In this document: positions 1 to 7,413 of the stretch, piece by piece
Layout: every line of letters starts with the position of its first letter
Numbering within the stretch: the first letter of the stretch is position 1
Source of the DNA: Prevotellaceae bacterium
GTDB taxonomy: Bacteria; Bacteroidota; Bacteroidia; Bacteroidales; Bacteroidaceae
Length of the DNA: 8,274 nucleotides
Assembly (NCBI GenBank): GCA_031262265.1
Contig: JAISIB010000018.1
Location: 1-8,274, forward strand
Reading direction: 5' to 3'
The notes under the pieces: generated by a model
The model's database searches: none
What the model was told of the DNA's origin: nothing
The model's input: the letters and a program-made list of their open reading frames with translations, nothing else
Program-made: the position numbers and the translations under genes

Positions 1-1232
1 ACATAGATGAGGCTTATTCTTACGGATTTGATTTTATGGCCTTATCGTTAGATCAAAATGGAGACGGCCTGGTTGATTCTTACTACGCATTTGTGGAATA
101 CGTCTTAGACGGAACGCCTGCCGCAGAGGCGGGACTGCAACGCGGCGACTGGATCGTAAAAATAGACGTCAAAAATATAACCGACTATACCGTATTATAC
201 GGTGACGACGCACACGAATTTACGCTGGGCATATTTACTCGTGAATACGACGCAGCCGGAACTCTGACCGGCGGCTATTTCGACTTGAAACCAAGTACGG
301 AGTTAGCTCCAAATCCTATAAGCATGTCCACCGCACGTGCGGTGGAAGATTACCCCGTCTTTAAAGATACGATCGTCACGTCCGACGGTGGGAAAAAAGT
401 CGGCTATTTAGCTTACAACCACTTCTCACGTGGTGTAGACGACGAAGCCGATACGGACTACGACGACCAGTTGCGAGGACTCTCCCGTAAGTTCAAAACC
501 GCAGGAGTAGAGGAGTTCGTATTGGATTTGCGTTACAACAACGGCGGATTCTTGACGTGCGCGCTTCTTCTAAGTACCATGCTTGCGCCGGAAGCGGCCA
601 TCGGGCAAGAAGCTTGTTCGTTAGTCTATAACGACAAGATGTCTTTAAAATATGATTATAGCTATAACTTCATGACTCAGTATCTGAACCAAAGCCCTGA
701 GAATCCTACCGGACCGAAAGGCGAGAATCTGAATCTTCCACGCCTTTATGTGTTGACCAGCGGGATGACGGCCTCTGCTTCCGAAATGGTTATCAATTGT
801 TTGAGGCCGTACTACACCGTCACTCTTATCGGTAGTCAAACGGAAGGAAAAAATGTCGGATCAATGCCCTACGATACGTCGGACGGAAAGTGGATTATGC
901 ACCCGATCGTTAGTCGGATTTCCAATAGCGCGGGATTTTCCGACTATTCCGACGGTTTTCCTCCCGATTATGAGCTGTACGAATTCTACGAACTACAAGG
1001 AGGCGGTGCTTTTCCCTTAGATTCTCGAGACATCTATCCGCTTGGCGACCCCAAAGAACGTATGTTCGCAGCAGCATTGACGCATATAGACACCGGAAGT
1101 ATCACGCGTGCCACCACGACACGGACGCTTGTTCCACCAAGCGGGCGTTATAAGGTGATACAAAACGTTTCTGCGCTTCGCAAGCCAACGAACGGCGTCA
1201 TTCTCGACCGCAATCGCGGTATTAACCACTAA
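1..1232 (+). CDS. S41 family peptidase with PDZ domain (5' end missing)
   Basis: The reading frame is open from the first base (first full codon at 3), so the true start lies upstream; the ATG at 36 is internal. The visible part begins in a PDZ domain (about 9-290, with the GTPAAEAGLQRGDWIVKID substrate-binding turn at about 111-170). The tail-specific/C-terminal-processing protease domain follows. The catalytic serine is the first Ser of TASASE (codon 774-776). The general-base lysine lies exactly 25 residues later in EGKNVGS (codon 849-851), the spacing of the Ser/Lys dyad in plant CtpA-type enzymes, so the protein should be active. Bacteroidales members are usually 450-550 residue exported lipoproteins; about 100 or more N-terminal residues, including any signal peptide, are outside the window. 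The substrate is unknown; the family cleaves near C-termini of periplasmic proteins. It ends 17 bases before the first rhomboid gene, suggesting co-transcription. The family call is firm; the role is inferred. Confidence 0.93.
   Translation, partial: IDEAYSYGFDFMALSLDQNGDGLVDSYYAFVEYVLDGTPAAEAGLQRGDWIVKIDVKNITDYTVLYGDDAHEFTLGIFTREYDAAGTLTGGYFDLKPSTELAPNPISMSTARAVEDYPVFKDTIVTSDGGKKVGYLAYNHFSRGVDDEADTDYDDQLRGLSRKFKTAGVEEFVLDLRYNNGGFLTCALLLSTMLAPEAAIGQEACSLVYNDKMSLKYDYSYNFMTQYLNQSPENPTGPKGENLNLPRLYVLTSGMTASASEMVINCLRPYYTVTLIGSQTEGKNVGSMPYDTSDGKWIMHPIVSRISNSAGFSDYSDGFPPDYELYEFYELQGGGAFPLDSRDIYPLGDPKERMFAAALTHIDTGSITRATTTRTLVPPSGRYKVIQNVSALRKPTNGVILDRNRGINH
327..346. repeat. perfect 20-bp palindrome inside the S41 gene
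   Basis: The sequence TCCACCGCAC is followed directly by its reverse complement GTGCGGTGGA, with CACGTG at the centre and no spacer. It encodes part of the linker between the PDZ and protease domains (residues STARAVE), so it may be a codon coincidence. With no loop it suits a dimeric DNA-binding protein better than an RNA hairpin. The palindrome is directly visible; no function is shown. Confidence 0.6.
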
Positions 1233-1249
1233 CCGAAACTTTTTCACGC

Positions 1250-1936
1250 ATGTATCAACCACTACCGCCGGTAACTAAAAATTTACTGATCATCAATGTG
1301 CTATTTTACTTAGCCACTCTTGCGTTGCGCACACGCGGAATTGATTTAGAGTCCCTACTTGGTTTGCATTACATCCAAGCGGGGGATTTTCAGGCCTATC
1401 AATTGCTCACCTACATGTTCATGCACGGCAGTTTTGCGCATTTGTTTTTCAACATGTTCGCCGTCTGGATGTTCGGGCGAGCCGTAGAGCAAGTAATGGG
1501 TGCTCGAAAATATATCATTTACTATTTGTTATGCGGCGTCGGAGCCGGTCTCGTGCAAGAGATCGTACAGTATATTCACATCGCACAGGTGATGGATTTG
1601 TTCAAATACCAGTCGGTGGATATAGGCGGGCACATCCTTCCCGTATCTGCCTATCTAAATCAAATGATCACCGTCGGTGCGTCGGGTTCCGTATATGCCG
1701 TGTTGTTAGGCTTTGCTATGTTATTCCCACGCGAACGACTCATAATTTTCCCGATACCGTATCCGATCAGCGCCAAATACATGGTAATCGGATACGCTAT
1801 ATTGGAACTCTATTTAGGGCTGTCGAATAATCCGTCCGACAACGTGGCTCACTTCGCACACTTGGGCGGAATGGTTTTCGGCTTTGCGCTAATCATGATG
1901 TGGAAAAGACAATATAAACAAAGATACCGGCGATGA
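1250..1936 (+). CDS. rhomboid family intramembrane serine protease (first of pair, canonical GASG)
   Basis: This polytopic inner-membrane protein of 228 residues is a rhomboid (peptidase S54), which cleaves transmembrane helices of substrates inside the bilayer. All core motifs are present: the HxxxN pair of helix 2 (H64, N68 in HLFFN), the nucleophile S145 in GASGSVYA, and the base H204 in AHFAHLGG, followed by the small-residue helix GGMVFGFA. A longer segment between helices 3 and 4 (about residues 100-140) and the stretch FPIPYPISAKYMVIGYA match Bacteroidales orthologues as I remember them. The C-terminus is a short basic tail (KRQYKQRYRR), probably cytoplasmic. The ATG at 1250 is 17 bases after the S41 stop, without a clear Shine-Dalgarno, as is normal in this phylum. 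Its stop overlaps the start of the second rhomboid, indicating translational coupling. Substrates are unknown. Family and activity are strongly supported. Confidence 0.95.
   Translation: MYQPLPPVTKNLLIINVLFYLATLALRTRGIDLESLLGLHYIQAGDFQAYQLLTYMFMHGSFAHLFFNMFAVWMFGRAVEQVMGARKYIIYYLLCGVGAGLVQEIVQYIHIAQVMDLFKYQSVDIGGHILPVSAYLNQMITVGASGSVYAVLLGFAMLFPRERLIIFPIPYPISAKYMVIGYAILELYLGLSNNPSDNVAHFAHLGGMVFGFALIMMWKRQYKQRYRR
1933..1936 (+). promoter_or_regulatory. ATGA start/stop overlap coupling the two rhomboid genes
   Basis: The start codon of the second rhomboid (ATG 1933-1935) overlaps the stop codon of the first (TGA 1934-1936). Such a 4-base overlap usually means that ribosomes ending the first gene re-initiate on the second, giving linked expression of the two proteins. 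The overlap is seen directly; the coupling is inferred. Confidence 0.7.
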
Positions 1937-2829
1937 GTATTATCCACGATATACAGAGACAATTCAAACAAGGAAGCATCGTTATCCAGCTTATTTATGT
2001 CAACGTAGGCGTATTTCTGGTTACTTTGCTCCTACGCGCGTTGTTTTTACTCTTCAATCGCGAACTCGGCGGCTTTTTCACGTTGTTCGAACTTCCTGCC
2101 TCGTTTCCACGACTCCTGTCGCAACCGTGGTCTATTGTCTCGTATATGTTCATGCACGCCGATCTTCTGCACATATTATTTAATATGCTGTGGTTATATT
2201 GGTTCGGTGATCTGTTTTTGCGCGTACATTCTATCAAGCACTTACGCGGATTGTATTTTCTAGGCGGCATCATGGGTGGATTGTGCTATATGGTATCGTT
2301 CAATCTCTTTCCCTACTTCCATCCGTTAGTAGCTTCGTCCCTACTGCTCGGCGCATCGGCCTCCATTCTGGCTATCGTAGTGGCAGCAGCTTTTCGTATG
2401 CCGAATACACCGATTAACTTATTCCTTTTCGGCACCGTCCGCTTGAAATATCTGGCGTTGTTCGTAGTACTTTTCGACGTACTACTGATGACTTCGGACA
2501 ACGCCGGCGGGCATATCGCACACTTGGGTGGCGCGTTGACCGGTTGGTGGTTCGGGGCGGCACTCAACAAAGGCCACGACATAACTGCTTGGCTCAACCG
2601 CATCATAGATTTTCTTTTCGGCCTCTTCGACAAACGCACGTGGATCAGGCAACGAAAACCAAAAGTAAAGGTCTACAAAACCGGACGGGAACAGGATTAT
2701 GAATACAATGCCCACAAAAAGCAAGAATCGGAAGAGATAGACCGCATTCTTGAAAAGATAAAAAAATCCGGCTACCAGAATCTGACCACAGCAGAGAAAA
2801 AACGCTTGTTCGACGCAAGCAAACGATAA
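1933..2829 (+). CDS. rhomboid family protease (second of pair, GASA active site, C-terminal DUF6576-like domain)
   Basis: This second rhomboid has 298 residues. The N-terminal helix is about residues 16-42. Helix 2 carries HxxxN (H80, N84 in HILFN), the presumed nucleophile is S142 in LLGASASI, and the base is H197 in GGHIAHLGGALTGWW. The serine motif is GASA rather than the usual GASG: the glycine after the serine, which helps shape the oxyanion hole, is alanine. From memory GASAS is normal for this Bacteroidetes subfamily, so it is probably not a local mutation, but activity is less certain than for the first rhomboid. After the membrane domain come a basic stretch (about 238-255) and a charged helical C-terminus ending YQNLTTAEKKRLFDASK, which resembles DUF6576, a small cytosolic tail common on such rhomboids. 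It is translationally coupled to the upstream rhomboid and lies 4 bases before the EEP gene. Substrate unknown. Confidence 0.93.
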   Translation: MSIIHDIQRQFKQGSIVIQLIYVNVGVFLVTLLLRALFLLFNRELGGFFTLFELPASFPRLLSQPWSIVSYMFMHADLLHILFNMLWLYWFGDLFLRVHSIKHLRGLYFLGGIMGGLCYMVSFNLFPYFHPLVASSLLLGASASILAIVVAAAFRMPNTPINLFLFGTVRLKYLALFVVLFDVLLMTSDNAGGHIAHLGGALTGWWFGAALNKGHDITAWLNRIIDFLFGLFDKRTWIRQRKPKVKVYKTGREQDYEYNAHKKQESEEIDRILEKIKKSGYQNLTTAEKKRLFDASKR

Positions 2830-2833
2830 CGTT

Positions 2834-3925
2834 ATGCGTAAGTTAGCCACACTATTTACCACGCTCTTAGCCGTTCTCAATCTGCTTTGCGTCATACTCT
2901 TATTATGTGCGGCCTATAGCTCGTACGTAGACGGAGAGATTCACCCTGCCCGCGCCAGTATGGGGCTTGTATTTCCTGTTTTTGCAGTAGCCAATCTCTG
3001 TTTTCTGGTTCTGTGGCTACTCTTGCGCAAATGGTATTTATCGCTTCTCCCTATCCTCGGATTTTTAGTGTGCTTTCCGCCGTTAAGACTCTATTGCCCG
3101 TTGAACGCACGAACCGCAGAAGCAGACCTTCCCGAACAGCGCATCAAACTACTCACCTACAATGTGATGAACTTTAACACGATGGAGAAAGTAGACGGGC
3201 AAAATCCGATGCTTTCCTATATCTTACGGCAAAATCCCGACATTGTTTGTATGCAAGAGTTCGTACCTACTATCAACCGCAAGTATCTCACGCAAGAAGA
3301 TATTGATGAATTGTTAGAATCTTACCCTTACAAACATATTCAACCTCCCGGGCTGGCATGCTATTCCAAGTTCCCGATTCTTTCCGCCCTGCCCATTGAC
3401 TACGGTAGCCGCACGAACGGGTCGGTCATGTACGAACTTCTGATCGGCACAGACACCGTTACGCTGATCAACAACCATTTGGAAAGCAATAAACTCAGTA
3501 TGTCCGACCGTGAAACCTTTGAAACGACGTTGCAAGTACAGCAAAAACCGGAAGAGATAGGCAATGCTTTTTTCCACCTGCTCGGAAAATTGAATGAAGC
3601 CGTTCAGAAACGTTCGTATCAAGCCAAAGTCGTAGAAGAAGTCGTGCGCGAAGCACAAGCGAAAGGTCGACATGTCATCGTCTGCGGAGACTTCAATGAT
3701 TCTCCGCTATCGAATGCGCACCGGATACTCACTCAAAACCTGAACGACGCCTTTTCCGAATCGGGGCGCGGACTTGGGAGCTCGTTCAACCAAAATAAGT
3801 TCTATTTCCGAATAGATAATATCCTTGTCAGTCACGACTTGCGTACTTACAACTGCACCGTCGACAATTCCATTAGCTCTTCCGACCATTACCCCATGTG
3901 GTGTTACATCACGAAAAAGAAATAG
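2834..3925 (+). CDS. membrane-anchored endonuclease/exonuclease/phosphatase (EEP) family protein
   Basis: The protein has 363 residues. Three hydrophobic helices (about 9-31, 44-64, 68-83) precede an EEP fold (about 103-360). Signature residues are intact: N110 in LLTYNVMNFN, the metal ligand E142 in VCMQEF, H215 in NNHLES, D286 and N288 in VCGDFNDSP, D328 in RIDNILVS, and the catalytic pair D351-H352 in SSSDHYP. This predicts a metal-dependent phosphodiesterase or phosphatase, but the motifs cannot say whether the substrate is DNA, a lipid headgroup or another phosphate ester. Positive charges at the N-terminus (MRK) and between helices 2 and 3 (RKW) suggest N-in topology with three crossings, placing the catalytic domain in the periplasm. 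The start is 4 bases after the second rhomboid's stop, so it belongs to the same operon. The link with rhomboids may be functional (a membrane-tethered enzyme and membrane proteases), but that is inference. Confidence 0.9.
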   Translation: MRKLATLFTTLLAVLNLLCVILLLCAAYSSYVDGEIHPARASMGLVFPVFAVANLCFLVLWLLLRKWYLSLLPILGFLVCFPPLRLYCPLNARTAEADLPEQRIKLLTYNVMNFNTMEKVDGQNPMLSYILRQNPDIVCMQEFVPTINRKYLTQEDIDELLESYPYKHIQPPGLACYSKFPILSALPIDYGSRTNGSVMYELLIGTDTVTLINNHLESNKLSMSDRETFETTLQVQQKPEEIGNAFFHLLGKLNEAVQKRSYQAKVVEEVVREAQAKGRHVIVCGDFNDSPLSNAHRILTQNLNDAFSESGRGLGSSFNQNKFYFRIDNILVSHDLRTYNCTVDNSISSSDHYPMWCYITKKK

Positions 3926-3936
3926 CCCATTTTGCG

Positions 3937-3981
3937 GCTTTGAAAATCATTTTTCTTCCCTTGATAATTCATTTTCAAAGC
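3937..3981. terminator. 11-bp inverted repeat after the EEP gene, possible terminator
   Basis: GCTTTGAAAAT (3937-3947) is repeated as its exact reverse complement ATTTTCAAAGC (3971-3981) with a 23-base spacer. It starts 12 bases after the EEP stop codon and is followed by ATCTTATTT, a T-rich but interrupted tract. The position between two transcription units suits a terminator. The AT-rich stem, long loop and lack of a clean T-run make it a weak one; a protein-binding site near the following promoter is the alternative. Confidence 0.4.
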
Positions 3982-4019
3982 ATCTTATTTCACGTACTAA
4001 CACGCAAAATTCATTCCCC

Positions 4020-4051
4020 TTTGGCAGTTTGGAAATAAAGCCGTAATTTTG
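4020..4051 (+). promoter_or_regulatory. Bacteroides-type promoter before dcp
   Basis: A perfect -7 element TAATTTTG (consensus TAnnTTTG) lies at 4044-4051. A -33 element TTTG lies at 4020-4023 with a 20-base spacer, the usual distance for the primary sigma factor of Bacteroidetes. A second TTTG at 4028-4031 is too close. Transcription should start near 4055-4058, leaving about 25 bases before the ATG at 4080 but only about 10 before the ATG at 4065. It likely drives dcp and perhaps the two genes after it. Confidence 0.65.
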
Positions 4052-4079
4052 AGCCTAACTAAATATGACAAACGCTTTT

Positions 4080-6167
4080 ATGAAAGGTAAAATTATTTTC
4101 TTATCCTTAGTAGTATGTAGTATGACAATACATTCTTCATGTACGCAAGCCGAACGGGAAAACCCGTTCTTGACAGTATATAAAACCGAGTATGGCGTGC
4201 CGCCGTTCGACAAGATTACGATAGCCGACTACGAGCCTGCGTTCAAAGCCGGCATGGAAGAACAGAACGAACGCATTGCAACAATTATCAACAACGGTAA
4301 TCCGACGTTTGACAACGTCATTGTCGCGCTGGATGAAAGTTCGCCGATACTTGATCGCGTTCAAGCGGTCTTTTTCAACCTGCTGGATGCCGAGACGACG
4401 CCCGAATTGACGGATTTGTCCATGAAGATAGCACCTTTGCTCAGTGAACACGCCGACAATATTTATTTGAACGCGGAATTGTTCCGTAAGGTGGACGCCA
4501 TTTACACGCAGCGCGCGGAATTAGGATTAAACGGCGAGCAAATGCGACTGTTGGAAGAGACCTACAAGAACTTCGTACGCGCAGGTGCCAACCTGACTGA
4601 TGCAAAAAAAGCCACGTTGCGCGAAATCAACAAGCAGCTAAGTACGCTGACATTAGCATACAGTGATAATATCTTAAAGGACAACAATGCGTTTCAGCTA
4701 TTCGTAGAGAACGAAGCCGATTTGTCCGGACTGCCGGAATGGTTCAAACAATCGGCAGCTGCCGAAGCGGAAGCCGCCGGACAGCAGGGGAAATGGCTAT
4801 TTACCTTGCATAACGCCAGCCGCATCCCGCTGCTGCAATATGCCGACAAGCGTGAATTGCGCGAGCAAGTATATAACGCCTACATCAACCGATGCAACCA
4901 CGACGACGCCGACGATAATAAACAGAACCTGACGAATATCGTTAATCTGAGATTGGAAAAAGCCAAGTTGTTGGGATTCGATTGTTTTTCGGCCTTTCAA
5001 TTGGACAACACGATGGCCAAAACTCCGAAAAGCGTCATGGACTTCCTGAATAATCTATGGAGCTATGCCCTGCCGAAAGCCAAAGCGGAAGCCGCCGAGC
5101 TGCAACAGTTGATGGACAAGGAAGGAAAAGGAAAATTGGCCGCATGGGATTGGTGGTACTATACCGAGAAACTACGCAGAGCCAAATATAATCTCGACGA
5201 AGAAGAAATCAAACCTTATTTCCGCCTCGAAAACGTACGGCAGGGAGCTTTCGATGTCGCAAACAAACTATACGGCATCACGTTTACCAAACTAAATGAC
5301 ATGCCCGTCTATCATCCCGACGTAGAAGTCTTTCGGGCAAATGACGCCGACGGTTCGTTCTTGGGAATATTCTATGTCGACTATTTCCCCCGTGCGGGCA
5401 AAAGCGGCGGAGCGTGGATGAACAATTATCAAGAACAGGCCGGCAGAACACGTCCGGTAATCGTTAATGTGTGCAGCTTCACGAAACCCGTAGGAGATAC
5501 GCCCTCGCTGCTGACTTTGGACGAAGTACAGACGCTATTTCACGAGTTCGGGCACGCATTGCACGGCATGCTGTCTCAATGTACCTATAAAGGTATCGCA
5601 GGAACCAACGTTGCGCGAGATTTCGTTGAACTTCCGTCGCAAGTGATGGAACATTGGGCGACCGAACCGGAAGTTTTAAAAATGTACGCCAGACATTATC
5701 TTACCAACGAAGTAATGCCTGATGCGCTGATCGAAAAGATAAATAAACAAGCGACGTTCAACCAAGGCTTTATGACTACCGAATTGTTGGCAGCTGCCTT
5801 GTTGGATATGGATTTGCATAATCTGACGTCCACGACCGACTTTGAACCGATCGCTTTTGAACGAACAAAAATGGACGAGCTGGGACTTATTCCGCAGATC
5901 GCACCTCGTTATCGCGTTACCTACTTCAATCATATTGTCGGAGGCTATGCGGCGGGTTATTATAGTTACTTGTGGGCGAACGTACTTGACGCGGACGCGT
6001 TCGAAGCCTTTAAGGAAAATGGAATATTTGACAAGGAAACGGCCGATAAGTTCCGCCGTAATGTATTGGAGAAAGGCAATAGCGAAGATCCGATGGTACT
6101 GTACGTGAAGTTCAGAGGCGCAGAGCCTAATCCGGACGCTATGTTACGCAATCGAGGAATGAAATAA
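4080..6167 (+). CDS. dcp: M3 family peptidyl-dipeptidase Dcp, exported, probable lipoprotein
   Basis: This zinc metallopeptidase removes C-terminal dipeptides from oligopeptides. With the start at 4080 it has 695 residues, close to the usual Dcp length. The zinc site is HEFGH at 488-492 with the third ligand E517 in DFVELPSQ; the C-terminal substrate-binding segment GYAAGYYSYLWA (about 623-634) is present. The start at 4080 gives a compact signal (MKGKIIFLSLVVCSMTIHSSC) and leaves a normal leader after the predicted promoter; the in-frame ATG at 4065 would add MTNAF. C21 could be the lipidated cysteine, but HSS before it is a poor lipobox, so a plain secreted form is possible. E. coli Dcp is largely cytoplasmic; exported forms are common in Bacteroidales and would help process peptides taken up from outside. 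The adjacent dehydrogenase has no evident metabolic link. Dcp rather than oligopeptidase A is favoured by overall similarity, not by one decisive residue. Confidence 0.93.
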   Translation: MKGKIIFLSLVVCSMTIHSSCTQAERENPFLTVYKTEYGVPPFDKITIADYEPAFKAGMEEQNERIATIINNGNPTFDNVIVALDESSPILDRVQAVFFNLLDAETTPELTDLSMKIAPLLSEHADNIYLNAELFRKVDAIYTQRAELGLNGEQMRLLEETYKNFVRAGANLTDAKKATLREINKQLSTLTLAYSDNILKDNNAFQLFVENEADLSGLPEWFKQSAAAEAEAAGQQGKWLFTLHNASRIPLLQYADKRELREQVYNAYINRCNHDDADDNKQNLTNIVNLRLEKAKLLGFDCFSAFQLDNTMAKTPKSVMDFLNNLWSYALPKAKAEAAELQQLMDKEGKGKLAAWDWWYYTEKLRRAKYNLDEEEIKPYFRLENVRQGAFDVANKLYGITFTKLNDMPVYHPDVEVFRANDADGSFLGIFYVDYFPRAGKSGGAWMNNYQEQAGRTRPVIVNVCSFTKPVGDTPSLLTLDEVQTLFHEFGHALHGMLSQCTYKGIAGTNVARDFVELPSQVMEHWATEPEVLKMYARHYLTNEVMPDALIEKINKQATFNQGFMTTELLAAALLDMDLHNLTSTTDFEPIAFERTKMDELGLIPQIAPRYRVTYFNHIVGGYAAGYYSYLWANVLDADAFEAFKENGIFDKETADKFRRNVLEKGNSEDPMVLYVKFRGAEPNPDAMLRNRGMK

Positions 6168-6201
6168 ACAAACCAACTACTCAACGAACTAAACACAGAC
6201 A

Positions 6202-7395
6202 ATGGGTAAAGTTTTAATAATCGGTGCAGGCGGCGTAGGAACGGTCGTTGCACACAAAGTAGCGCAAAACGCAGACATATTTACCGAAGTAATGATTGCC
6301 AGCCGCACGAAAGCCAAATGCGACGCGATTGTGAAAGCCATCGGACGGCCGGATATTCAAACGGCACAAGTAGATGCCGACAATGTGGCCGAGCTGGTCG
6401 CTCTTTTCAACAGTTTCCGTCCGGACATCGTTATCAATGTTGCGCTACCATACCAAGATTTGACTATTATGGAGGCATGTCTGGAAACGGGCACGCATTA
6501 TTTGGATACGGCTAACTACGAACCGAAAGACGAGGCGCATTTTGAATACAGTTGGCAATGGGCTTATCACGACCGCTACCGTCAGTCGGGACTAACAGCT
6601 ATACTCGGCTGCGGTTTTGATCCGGGAGTAAGCGGAATATTTACGGCGTACGCAGCCAAACATTACTTTGATGAGATACATTACTTGGATATTGTGGACT
6701 GCAACGCGGGTGATCATGGAAAAGCATTCGCTACTAATTTCAATCCCGAGATAAATATTCGCGAGATCACACAGAAAGGAAAATATTACGAAGCCGGACA
6801 TTGGGTGGAAACGAGTTCGTTGGAAATACATCAACCGATCACGTATCCAAATATCGGTGCCCGCGAATCATATCTATTGTATCACGAAGAATTAGAATCG
6901 TTAGTTAAGCATTTCCCTACCATTAAACGCGCTCGTTTCTGGATGACTTTTGGACAGGAGTACCTCACTCATTTGCGCGTCATACAGAACATAGGAATGG
7001 CACGTATTGACGAAGTAGATTATAACGGTACGAAAATAGTACCTATCCAGTTTCTTAAAGCCGTATTGCCTAATCCGCAGGAACTCGGCGAGAATTATAC
7101 CGGTGAAACGTCTATCGGTTGTCGCATACGCGGCATTAAGGACGGTAAAGAGCGCACCTATTATATATACAACAATTGTAGTCATCAAGCCGCGTACAAG
7201 GAAACGGGTATGCAAGCCGTCAGCTATACGACCGGCGTGCCTGCAATGATAGGCGCCAAGCTCTTTCTGGAAGGGAAGTGGGTACGTTCGGGCGTCAACA
7301 ACGTGGAACAATTTGACCCAGACCCTTTCATGCTTGAATTAAACAAGCAAGGATTACCTTGGCATGAAGTGAAAGACAAAGATTTGGAACTTTAA
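6202..7395 (+). CDS. carboxynorspermidine synthase / saccharopine dehydrogenase family
   Basis: This cytoplasmic NAD(P)-dependent reductase of 397 residues starts with a Rossmann nucleotide-binding motif (GAGGVG, 8-13). ASRTK at 33-37 closes the second strand, where the arginine suits NADPH. The middle holds signatures I recall from carboxynorspermidine/carboxyspermidine dehydrogenases (CASDH): ANYEPKDEAHFEYSWQW (104-120), GCGFDPGVSGIFTAYAAKHY (136-155) and DCNAGDHGKAFATNFNPEIN (166-185). These enzymes reductively condense aspartate semialdehyde with a diamine; in Bacteroides the diamine is putrescine and the product carboxyspermidine is decarboxylated to spermidine by NspC, which is not in this window. 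Such genes are often labelled saccharopine dehydrogenase or lys1, but true lysine-pathway enzymes differ in this middle region. It begins 34 bases after dcp and ends 18 bases before recA, with no promoter visible in either gap, so it may share a transcript with both. The CASDH assignment is well supported; the exact diamine is inferred. Confidence 0.88.
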   Translation: MGKVLIIGAGGVGTVVAHKVAQNADIFTEVMIASRTKAKCDAIVKAIGRPDIQTAQVDADNVAELVALFNSFRPDIVINVALPYQDLTIMEACLETGTHYLDTANYEPKDEAHFEYSWQWAYHDRYRQSGLTAILGCGFDPGVSGIFTAYAAKHYFDEIHYLDIVDCNAGDHGKAFATNFNPEINIREITQKGKYYEAGHWVETSSLEIHQPITYPNIGARESYLLYHEELESLVKHFPTIKRARFWMTFGQEYLTHLRVIQNIGMARIDEVDYNGTKIVPIQFLKAVLPNPQELGENYTGETSIGCRIRGIKDGKERTYYIYNNCSHQAAYKETGMQAVSYTTGVPAMIGAKLFLEGKWVRSGVNNVEQFDPDPFMLELNKQGLPWHEVKDKDLEL

Positions 7396-7413
7396 ACATA
7401 CTAAGAACAGATT

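Noticed and set aside
36..38. ATG at 36 as true start of the S41 gene
   Set aside because: The frame stays open upstream to the window edge and residues before it (YSYGFDF) match the start of the PDZ region of relatives; a signal peptide would be missing.
1207..1220. Small hairpin ACCGC-aatc-GCGGT at the end of the S41 gene, considered as a terminator
   Set aside because: The stem is only 5 bp, lies in codons before the stop, has no T-run directly after it, and the next gene starts 30 bases downstream as in an operon.
2482..2895. 137-residue minus-strand open frame across the rhomboid/EEP junction
   Set aside because: It overlaps two well-supported + strand genes and shows no domain; hydrophobic stretches arise from the complement of membrane-helix codons.
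3825..4046. 73-residue + strand open frame spanning the EEP end and the intergenic region
   Set aside because: It uses another frame of the EEP catalytic end (SSDHYP) and runs through the inverted repeat and into the promoter -7 box; no domain or start signal.
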